Source of the DNA: Acidobacteriota bacterium
GTDB lineage: Bacteria; Acidobacteriota; UBA4820; DSQY01
Length of the DNA: 11,578 nt
Direction of reading: 5' to 3'
Assembly: GCA_022759065.1 (NCBI GenBank)
Contig: JAEMPZ010000235.1
Coordinates: 1 to 11,578 of the forward strand
Under the pieces are notes generated by a model. The model was not told the origin of the DNA, made no database searches, and saw only the letters and a list, made by a program, of their open reading frames with translations. Position numbers and translations under genes: made by a program. Shown piece by piece: positions 7,079 to 11,578 of the stretch; position 1 is the stretch's first letter, and each line of letters begins with the position of its first letter.

Positions 7079-7126
7079 TTAATTGGCCCTTTCTTTCTCC
7101 GCGTCCCCGTGCCTTCGTGGCAAGTG

Positions 7127-7156
7127 TTCTTGTCCCCCCGCGTCCTGTGTTAGGAT
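7127..7156 (+). promoter_or_regulatory. Promoter of the selenocysteine tRNA gene
   Basis: An extended -10 element TGTTAGGAT (7148-7156) lies 18 bases after TTCTTG (7127-7132); TTGTCC at 7130-7135 is an alternative -35 at 15 bases. The first base of the mature tRNA (7163) is 7 bases past the -10 box, so transcription may begin at or within a base of the tRNA 5' end. The promoter starts just outside the composite repeat element. Confidence 0.5.
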
Positions 7157-7162
7157 GTCTTT

Positions 7163-7260
7163 GGAGGCGCAAGGGGGCTGGTGCCCCTCGCGGGCTTCAA
7201 ACCCGTTGCGCCGGGAGTAATGCCCCGGTGGGAGAGTTCGATTCTCTTGCGCCTCCGCCA
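7163..7260 (+). tRNA. selC: tRNA-Sec (anticodon TCA)
   Basis: This is the UGA-decoding selenocysteine tRNA, charged with serine and converted by SelA. The 98 bases fold with every hallmark. The acceptor stem is a perfect 8 bp (7163-7170 with 7249-7256). The D stem is 6 bp (7173-7178 with 7183-7188) with a 4-base loop. The anticodon arm has loop CTTCAAA (7195-7201) and anticodon TCA (7197-7199). A long variable arm has stem 7211-7215/7224-7228. The T stem is 5 bp (7232-7236 with 7244-7248) with loop TTCGATT. Discriminator G7257 and an encoded CCA (7258-7260) follow. Its presence implies that the organism makes selenoproteins; none is recognisable in this window. Confidence 0.96.
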
Positions 7261-7274
7261 AAAGGAGCGAGTCC

Positions 7275-7949
7275 GTGGCCGGTCCCAATCCAAAGAATGA
7301 AGTCCAGCGATTCGATTTCGAGAAGGACCTCCCTCGCATGCAAAAGCTCCTGGAGGTCCTGAGGCTTCAGTACAACCTTTTTTTCTCTGGAGCCAGGAAA
7401 AACCCTCCGGCCAGTGAGCGCGTAGAGCTCGACCGCTTGTTCAACTACTACCGCAACGCCAATATCCAAAACCTGTCGCAGCAGTTTCGTTTTAACAGTT
7501 TCGCGCACACCTACACGTTGCAGTGCGAGCAGTGGGGAAAATGGCAGCGCGCGAAGGACAATGGCGTGGTTGCTGACCCGCGCATGGTCGCGGCGCTTCG
7601 GAAGGCCGAGCGCGAGCTTGGCGAGCTTGAGAGGGAGACGCCGGAAGAGGCGAGAAAGCGCCAGCATCCAAAGGAGCAGAATCCCGATGAGGCGAGGGCC
7701 CCAAAGGCGGGGCCCTCGCGTGATGAATCCAAGATTGAGCAGTCGCCCATGCAGAAGCTGTTCGAGCAGTACACGAAAGCTCGCTTGTTAAACGGCGAAA
7801 TGACCGCCATAGAGCAAGCGGCTTTCGAGCGGCAGGTGGAGAGGCAACGGCAGGCCATCATTGAAAAATACAAGGCCAAGGACGTGACCTTCACCGTCGC
7901 CACTCAGAACGGCAAGGTCACGCTCAAGGCGAAGGTTGTAAAGCAGTGA
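7275..7949 (+). CDS. MXAN_5187-type domain protein of unknown function
   Basis: The product has 224 residues with no signal peptide or membrane segment. The N-terminal part (about 10-100) resembles the C-terminal domain of the myxobacterial MXAN_5187 type: FFSGARKNPP (36-45), ERVELDRLF (48-56), then QQFRFNSFAHTY (69-80) and a Trp pair (W87, W90). A charged Glu/Arg/Pro linker (110-155) joins a second helical segment (157-200) starting SPMQKLFEQYTKAR. The last 22 residues look like a beta hairpin. The start is GTG, 7 bases after AAAGGAG, which begins at the first base past the tRNA-Sec CCA; no other start is open before a TAA at 7218. It is probably cotranscribed with the tRNA. The molecular function is unknown, and the family match is from remembered motif pattern. 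Confidence 0.75.
   Translation: MAGPNPKNEVQRFDFEKDLPRMQKLLEVLRLQYNLFFSGARKNPPASERVELDRLFNYYRNANIQNLSQQFRFNSFAHTYTLQCEQWGKWQRAKDNGVVADPRMVAALRKAERELGELERETPEEARKRQHPKEQNPDEARAPKAGPSRDESKIEQSPMQKLFEQYTKARLLNGEMTAIEQAAFERQVERQRQAIIEKYKAKDVTFTVATQNGKVTLKAKVVKQ
7692..7719 (+). other. Perfect 11-bp hairpin inside a coding region
   Basis: GCGAGGGCCCC (7692-7702) and its exact reverse complement (7709-7719) surround a 6-base loop. It encodes part of the inter-domain linker of the MXAN_5187-like protein (about residues 140-149). No T-run follows, so it is not an intrinsic terminator. Confidence 0.8.
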
Positions 7950-7964
7950 TGGGAGAGCTAATTA

Positions 7965-8020
7965 GGCTACAGCCTGCAGCCTACAACCTACAGCCTTTAT
8001 TTTCTAACAGCCTAACAGCC
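7965..8020. repeat. GCCTACA-type degenerate array in a convergent gap
   Basis: Four in-phase 7-base units (7965-7992) of form RSCTRCA, with a decayed fifth, are followed by a T-rich spacer (7993-8004) and two identical 8-base units TAACAGCC (8005-8020). The block is flanked by related near-palindromes, AGCTAATTAGGCT on the left and AGCCAATTGGCT on the right. It fills nearly all of the 78 bases between the convergent MXAN_5187-like gene and serC, where a bidirectional terminator would be expected. Confidence 0.65.
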
Positions 8021-8027
8021 AATTGGC

Positions 8028-9122
8028 TCATGCTTTCTTGACGAACTCCTCCATGAAGCCGCACAGGGTTTCGATCTGCGCCACGGTGACGGCGTTGTAC
8101 ATGGAGACGCGGATTCCGCCGAGCGTCCTGTAACCCTTCAGCCCTACCATCCCCGCCTTCTTGGCCTCCGAGACGAACTTGGCGTCAAGCTCCTCCGAGG
8201 GCAGGTTGAAGTCCACGTTCATGAAGGAACGGTCCTCTTTAACCTTCACGTAGCCCCTGTAGAAATCCGGGTACTTGTCAATCATGCCGTAGAGAAGCTC
8301 GCCTTTCTTGAGGTTGTTCTTGTAGATGGCGTCGAGCCCGCCGATCTGCTTGTTGTACATAAGCACGTTTCTGAGGATGTATATCGAGAAGCAGGGCGGC
8401 GTGTTGTAGAGGCTGTTCTTCTCGGCGTGGATCTTGTACTGGAGCATCGTTGGAAGCTTGTCGCTGCACATCTCCAAAAAGTCGTCCCGGATGATCGCCA
8501 CGACGAGGCCTGAAGGGCCGAGGTTCTTCTGGGCGCCCGCGTAAATGAAGCCGAACGGCTTGACGTCGAAAGGGCGCCACATGAAGTCGCTGGACATGTC
8601 GGCGGCTATCGGAATGTTCCCCGTCTTCGGAAACTCCTTCCACTGCGTGCCGTAGATGGTGTTGTTCGTGCATATGTGGACGTAGGCGGCGTCGGTGTTT
8701 ACCTTTATCTCTGCGGGTTTTGGCAGCCTCGTGAATTTTTCGCCCTCGGTGGAAGCTATGCATCGCGCCGCGTCGCCGGCGACGATCTGCGCCTCCTTGA
8801 ATGCCTTTTTGGCCCACGAGCCGGTAACGATGTAGTCGGCCTTGCGCCCGGAGTGGAGGATGTTCATCGGGAGCATGGCGAACTGGAGGTTCCCTCCTCC
8901 CTGGAGGAAGAGAACCTTGTAGTTGTCAGGGACGTTGAGAAGCTCCTTGATGAGCGCGATCGCCTCGTTATGGACGGCGTCGTACTCCTTCGCCCTGTGG
9001 GAGATCTCCATCACCGACATCCCCGTGTTTTCAAAATCGAGAAGTTCCGCCTGCGCCCGCTCAAGGGCGGGAAGGGGGAGCGCTGCTGGTCCCGCGTAAA
9101 AATTAATCACTCGCTTTGCCAT
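8028..9122 (-). CDS. serC: Phosphoserine aminotransferase SerC
   Basis: SerC converts 3-phosphohydroxypyruvate and glutamate to phosphoserine and 2-oxoglutarate, using PLP, in the cytosol. The 364 residues are full length. Visible motifs are NFYAGPAALP (7-16), the substrate-phosphate motif SHRAKEY (41-47), AADMSSDF (173-180) with D175 near the PLP ring, the PLP-binding lysine K199 in YAGAQKNLGPSG, and GGIRVSMYNA (335-344) with R338. The start at 9122 gives the standard N-terminus and has AAAAGGAGA, within the end of serA, as Shine-Dalgarno. It is the last gene of the minus-strand operon, 2 bases after serA, and is convergent with the MXAN_5187-like gene. Confidence 0.96.
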   Translation of the reverse strand: MAKRVINFYAGPAALPLPALERAQAELLDFENTGMSVMEISHRAKEYDAVHNEAIALIKELLNVPDNYKVLFLQGGGNLQFAMLPMNILHSGRKADYIVTGSWAKKAFKEAQIVAGDAARCIASTEGEKFTRLPKPAEIKVNTDAAYVHICTNNTIYGTQWKEFPKTGNIPIAADMSSDFMWRPFDVKPFGFIYAGAQKNLGPSGLVVAIIRDDFLEMCSDKLPTMLQYKIHAEKNSLYNTPPCFSIYILRNVLMYNKQIGGLDAIYKNNLKKGELLYGMIDKYPDFYRGYVKVKEDRSFMNVDFNLPSEELDAKFVSEAKKAGMVGLKGYRTLGGIRVSMYNAVTVAQIETLCGFMEEFVKKA

Positions 9123-9124
9123 GG

Positions 9125-9994
9125 CTATCTCCTTTTGGACAGAATGTCCACGACGATGTCGCCTATTCTAAGAAGATTCTCTTTTGACGAGGCGCCGATG
9201 TGCGGCGTCCCCAGAACGTTGGGAGCGGTGAGCAGGGGGCAGTCCGCGGCTGGAGGGTCGGAATACCAGACGTCCGTCCCGTAGGCGGCCACATGGCCGG
9301 AAACGAGGGCCTTCGCAAGCGCCGATTCGTCAATCACCTTGGCCCTGCCGGTATTGATGAGGATAACGCCCTTCTTCATTTTCGCGATGAGGGCTTCGTT
9401 TACCATCCCCTTGGTCTCGTCGGTCAAAGGGGTGTGGAACGAGATGTAGTCGGAATTAGCGAGAAGCTCTTCCAGGCTCACGAGCTTTGCGGCCGGATGT
9501 TCCTTGATAAATGGGTCATAGGCGATGACCTTCATCCCGAAAGCGGCGGCGCGTTTCGCCACTTCGCTGCCGATTCTCCCAATGCCAAGAAGCCCCAGCG
9601 TCTTCTGATAAAGCTCCGTCCGTTTCAGTTCCTTTTTAAGCCATTTGCCTTCTTTCATGGAAACGTGGGCCTCGACGATCCTGTTTGGAATGGCGAGCAT
9701 AAGCGCCATTGCAAGCTCGGCGACGGCCACCGAAGAAGCCTCCGGCGTATTCATCACCGTGATGCCGCGAGCCTTGCAAGCCTCTTTGTCAACGTTGTCG
9801 AGCCCCACGCCGCCACGGATGACGAGCTTCAGGTTGGGAGCCTTCGCTACTAGTTCCGGCGTCACCTTCGTCTTCGAGCGGATCAGAAGGACCTCGGCCT
9901 CATTAAGGCGCGCCATGTCCTCGAAGACTTCCCCAAACTGCTGAAGCCTCTGAGGCAGCGATTTGTCGAACGCGTCCGCAATCAGTATTTTCAT
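9125..9994 (-). CDS. serA: Short D-3-phosphoglycerate dehydrogenase (SerA-like)
   Basis: This NAD-dependent D-2-hydroxyacid dehydrogenase is assigned to oxidation of 3-phosphoglycerate, the first step of serine synthesis, because serC follows directly. Its 289 residues contain only the catalytic and nucleotide-binding domains. Motifs are VIRGGVGLDNVD (58-69), the Rossmann loop GLLGIGRIG (134-142), catalytic R217 in INTGRAKVID and H265 in TPHIGAS. The acidic catalytic position, usually Glu before Pro, is D246 in DVWYSDPP. The C-terminal ACT domain responsible for serine feedback in long SerA is absent. AGGAGG six bases before the ATG is an excellent ribosome site. A glycerate or other 2-hydroxyacid dehydrogenase is the alternative. 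Confidence 0.85.
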   Translation of the reverse strand: MKILIADAFDKSLPQRLQQFGEVFEDMARLNEAEVLLIRSKTKVTPELVAKAPNLKLVIRGGVGLDNVDKEACKARGITVMNTPEASSVAVAELAMALMLAIPNRIVEAHVSMKEGKWLKKELKRTELYQKTLGLLGIGRIGSEVAKRAAAFGMKVIAYDPFIKEHPAAKLVSLEELLANSDYISFHTPLTDETKGMVNEALIAKMKKGVILINTGRAKVIDESALAKALVSGHVAAYGTDVWYSDPPAADCPLLTAPNVLGTPHIGASSKENLLRIGDIVVDILSKRR

Positions 9995-10021
9995 CTTTCT
10001 CCTCCTAAAAGAACATCAAAA

Positions 10022-10110
10022 ACCAAGACACCAAGGCCACAAGAAAAGCTGTTCCGCGAAAAGAGGGGCAGGAACGCCCTGCCTTAACGTGGCCCTTTGT
10101 GCCTTGGTGG
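10022..10110. repeat. Small palindromic element of CACCAAGG-type units
   Basis: The left arm carries three 8-base units (10022-10045; ACCAAGNC, the last diverged). The right arm carries two units of opposite orientation (10095-10110; CTTNGTGS). The centre holds a GC-rich 6-bp hairpin (10067-10083). It occupies most of the 131-base gap between the DUF1015 gene and serA, so it would be transcribed as part of the operon. Confidence 0.55.
10059..10083 (-). terminator. Possible attenuator hairpin between DUF1015 gene and serA
   Basis: Read on the minus strand, GGCAGG pairs with CCTGCC around a 5-base loop and is followed by CC and TCTTTTC. The T-run is interrupted and the stem short. It could partly reduce transcription from the DUF1015 gene into serA-serC or mark an RNA processing point. 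Confidence 0.35.
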
Positions 10111-10125
10111 TGGCCGTTCATTGCT

Positions 10126-11367
10126 TTAGTCCTCTATCAGCCTGACCAAGAGACCGCTGCGCAACTTTGGTTCGAACCAAGTGGATTTGGGCGGCATCAC
10201 CTGGCCTGAATCGGCCACTGCCATCAATTGGGGCAGCGACGTGGGGTAGAGAGAAAATGCAACCGCCCACCCTCCGTTCACGCGCTTCTCCAGCTCTTTC
10301 ATCCCGCGAATGCCACCCACAAAGTCAATGCGCTTGTCAGTCCTCGGGTCGGCGATGCCTAGCACCGGCGCCAAGAGGTTGTCCTGAAGGATGGAAACGT
10401 CAAGGCCTTTCACCGGGTCGGTTTCCGGATAGCTGCCTGGTTTTGCCGCAAGGCGGTACCACTTGCCTTCGAGGTACATGCCGAAAGAGCGCGGCGCCTC
10501 TGGCCTTGGATCAGTTGCCGCGGTGACGTTGAACTTGTCCGCGACCTTCGCCAAAAACTGTTTGGGATCGAGCCCGTGGAGGTCTTTAACCACCCGGTTG
10601 TAATCCATTATCTTGAGTTGGTCGTGTGGAAAAACGACCGCCATGAAATACTCGAACGGTTCTTCGCCGGTATGCGTTGGGCTTTTCTGCCTCAACGCCT
10701 GGCCGCAGCGCACGGCGGCGGCCGTGCGGTGATGGCCGTCGGCCACGTACAGTGCCGGGACTTTTTCAGCGAAGAGGCGCTGAAGTTCTTTCATGTCCTC
10801 GATGTCGGCAATGACCCACACGGTGTGGCCGAAGCCGTCGTCAGTGACGATGTCGTAAACGGGATCGCAGCTTACCGCGCGCTCGACTATCCGGTCAATT
10901 TCGGGCATGGCCCGGTAGGTGAGGAATACAGGCTCCGCGTTGGCGTTTTGCTCCATGACGTGCCTGGTGCGGTCGTCCTCTTTGTCCTTGCGCGTGAATT
11001 CGTGTCGCTTTATGAGCCCCTGCTCATACTCTTTAACCGAACAGAGAGCCACCAGGCCATTCTGGACATGGTTGCCCATCTTCTGGCGGTAGACGTAGAA
11101 GCAAGGCTGGCCCTCCTTGAAGAGAACGCCGTCGGAGATGAACTTTCGCAGGTTTTCCGCGCCCTTGGCGTAAACCCTGTCATCGTAAAGGGGCACGTTG
11201 GGGTCAAGATCAATTTCGGGCTTGCAGACGTGCAGGAAACTGAGCGGGTTGTCTTTTGCCAGCTCCCTCGCTTCCTCGGAATTGATGACGTCGTAAGGGT
11301 GGCTTGCTACTTTCGATGCTTGCTCCGGCCTGGGCCGGTACGCGGCAAAAGGTCTTATATTGGACAT
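10126..11367 (-). CDS. DUF1015 family protein linked to serine synthesis
   Basis: Members of this uncharacterised family (COG4198) often sit beside serA and serC. The 413 residues are full length for the family. Motifs are IRPFAAYRP (4-12), SHPYDVI (22-28), KRHEFTRKDKEDDRTRH (120-136), YVADGHHRTAAA (207-218), DYNRVVKDL (255-263) and the C-terminal MPPKSTWFEPKLRSGL (391-406). No signal or membrane segment is present. The frame extends 46 residues upstream, but the ATG at 11367 is chosen because MSNIRPF is the family start, GGGGGA lies just before it and the upstream stretch overlaps the promoter. The DGHHR motif recalls the ParB/sulfiredoxin-fold free serine kinases, so a role with serine or phosphoserine is possible. 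It is the first gene of the operon. Confidence 0.9.
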   Translation of the reverse strand: MSNIRPFAAYRPRPEQASKVASHPYDVINSEEARELAKDNPLSFLHVCKPEIDLDPNVPLYDDRVYAKGAENLRKFISDGVLFKEGQPCFYVYRQKMGNHVQNGLVALCSVKEYEQGLIKRHEFTRKDKEDDRTRHVMEQNANAEPVFLTYRAMPEIDRIVERAVSCDPVYDIVTDDGFGHTVWVIADIEDMKELQRLFAEKVPALYVADGHHRTAAAVRCGQALRQKSPTHTGEEPFEYFMAVVFPHDQLKIMDYNRVVKDLHGLDPKQFLAKVADKFNVTAATDPRPEAPRSFGMYLEGKWYRLAAKPGSYPETDPVKGLDVSILQDNLLAPVLGIADPRTDKRIDFVGGIRGMKELEKRVNGGWAVAFSLYPTSLPQLMAVADSGQVMPPKSTWFEPKLRSGLLVRLIED

Positions 11368-11394
11368 GTTTTCCCCCTGTCTAGGCTGTCTTGC

Positions 11395-11412
11395 CACCGC
11401 GGAAAAGCGGTG
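11395..11412 (-). promoter_or_regulatory. Leader hairpin of the serine operon
   Basis: A perfect 6-bp stem CACCGC/GCGGTG with loop GGAAAA (plus-strand reading) lies in the predicted leader of about 54 bases, between the promoter and the Shine-Dalgarno of the DUF1015 gene. TTGCC and GGCAA outside it (11391-11395, 11422-11426) could extend it loosely. No T-run follows, so its role is unknown. Confidence 0.45.
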
Positions 11413-11427
11413 ACAAAGCAAGGCAAG

Positions 11428-11456
11428 AGCATAACCCAACGCAAGCAAAGGTTCAA
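11428..11456 (-). promoter_or_regulatory. Sigma70-type promoter of the DUF1015-serA-serC operon
   Basis: On the minus strand the -35 box TTGAAC (11456-11451) and the -10 box TATGCT (11433-11428) are spaced by exactly 17 bases. Transcription would start near 11421. This location excludes the longer upstream start for the DUF1015 gene. Confidence 0.6.
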
Positions 11457-11531
11457 GCGGCAGGCGAAAGTTTAAGTTTCTAAAGGTGATATAGGCAAGG
11501 GACAATTTCTGAAGCGAAGCGAGTGCCTTCC

Positions 11532-11557
11532 AAAAGCCCGAAGGGCGCCGAAGGCGC
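11532..11557 (-). terminator. Terminator-like hairpins at the right edge
   Basis: On the minus strand, GCCC-TTC-GGGC (11546-11536) is followed by TTTT. Overlapping it upstream, GCGCC-TTC-GGCGC (11557-11545) forms a second hairpin. They could end a minus-strand gene lying to the right of the window. The stems are short and the surrounding bases also repeat with a 10-base period (CCGAAGG at 11538 and 11548), so this may be another degenerate repeat block. Confidence 0.35.
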
Positions 11558-11578
11558 GAGGAAGGGGAGAAAATAGGT

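Larger units (their letters stand above)
6726..7120. repeat. 395-bp composite element with inverted ends
   Basis: The two ends (6726-6754 and 7093-7120) are inverted copies of one another: 25 of 28 positions match with one extra base. Each end is itself made of 8-base units (CACGGAGG-type at 6727-6750, and its reverse-complement type at 7097-7120). Between the ends lie two facing 7-base arrays and the composite repeat copy 2. No reading frame of credible composition exists inside. I see no target-site duplication next to the ends, and no transposase gene is in the window, so a nonautonomous mobile element is possible but unproven. It fills most of the 477-base gap between the operon and the tRNA gene. 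Confidence 0.65.

Noticed and set aside
7163..7260. tRNA-Sec as an attachment site for an integrated element
   Set aside because: selC is a common integration target, but no integrase gene or direct repeat of the tRNA 3' end is visible in the window.
7075..7362. Open frame running through the tRNA-Sec gene
   Set aside because: It overlaps a perfectly folded tRNA and the start of a better-supported gene, and its residues have no coding character.
8676..9284. Plus-strand open frame opposite the serC/serA junction
   Set aside because: It spans the start of one real gene and the end of another on the opposite strand, and shows no family pattern.
9200..9853. 217-residue plus-strand open frame opposite serA
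   Set aside because: It is a shadow of serA with no recognisable motif.
10576..11475. 299-residue plus-strand open frame opposite the DUF1015 gene
   Set aside because: It lies antisense to a well-supported DUF1015 gene, has no ribosome site of note, and its composition is that of a mirrored GC-rich coding frame.
11368..11505. 46-residue N-terminal extension of the DUF1015 protein
   Set aside because: It would run across the predicted promoter and leader, while MSNIRPF with GGGGGA before it matches the family start.
11481..11578. Minus-strand partial coding region at the right edge
   Set aside because: The open frame is low in complexity, built from overlapping hairpins and CGAAGG-type repeats, and ends without any recognisable motif.

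Overview
The window carries two gene sets and unusual intergenic DNA. A Gram-negative bacterium of deltaproteobacterial type (Desulfobacterota/Myxococcota-like) fits best. The evidence is the hrcA-grpE-dnaK-dnaJ order, an outer-membrane-type CpoB/YbgF lipoprotein, an AmgK-like sugar kinase, a selenocysteine tRNA, an MXAN_5187-type protein and a short serA-serC-DUF1015 cluster. Placement is by gene content only and is tentative.

Layout. Positions 1-113 are the 3' end of an unidentified gene. Positions 114-440 hold no gene but are full of short-period degenerate repeats. A sigma70-type promoter (443-470) then drives a tightly packed plus-strand operon: hrcA (498-1559), grpE (1552-2169), dnaK (2162-3997), dnaJ (3994-5112), cpoB-like (5115-5759) and amgK-like (5774-6685). 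The first four overlap by 4-8 bases and the last two follow at gaps of 2 and 14 bases. The operon links a chaperone machine and its repressor to two envelope or cell-wall functions. I see no CIRCE operator in front of it.

Positions 6686-7162 are noncoding and contain a 395-bp palindromically organised element (6726-7120). It is built from tandem units of 7, 8, 9 and 10 bases in which some positions are constant and others vary. A 148-bp part of it recurs upstream of hrcA. Directly after it come a promoter, the tRNA-Sec gene (7163-7260) and, 14 bases past its CCA end, a gene for an MXAN_5187-like protein (7275-7949) whose Shine-Dalgarno starts at the first base after the tRNA.

The right part is on the minus strand. 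A promoter (11428-11456) drives a DUF1015 gene (11367-10126), serA-like (9994-9125) and serC (9122-8028). SerA and SerC convert 3-phosphoglycerate to phosphoserine. No serB lies in the window, and the DUF1015 protein with its DGHHR motif is a candidate for a phosphoserine/serine-linked role.

The most unusual content is the repeat DNA. Four separate intergenic gaps carry arrays with strict periods and a fixed-plus-variable base pattern, usually as two facing arms on opposite strands. I do not know a described element class that explains them.
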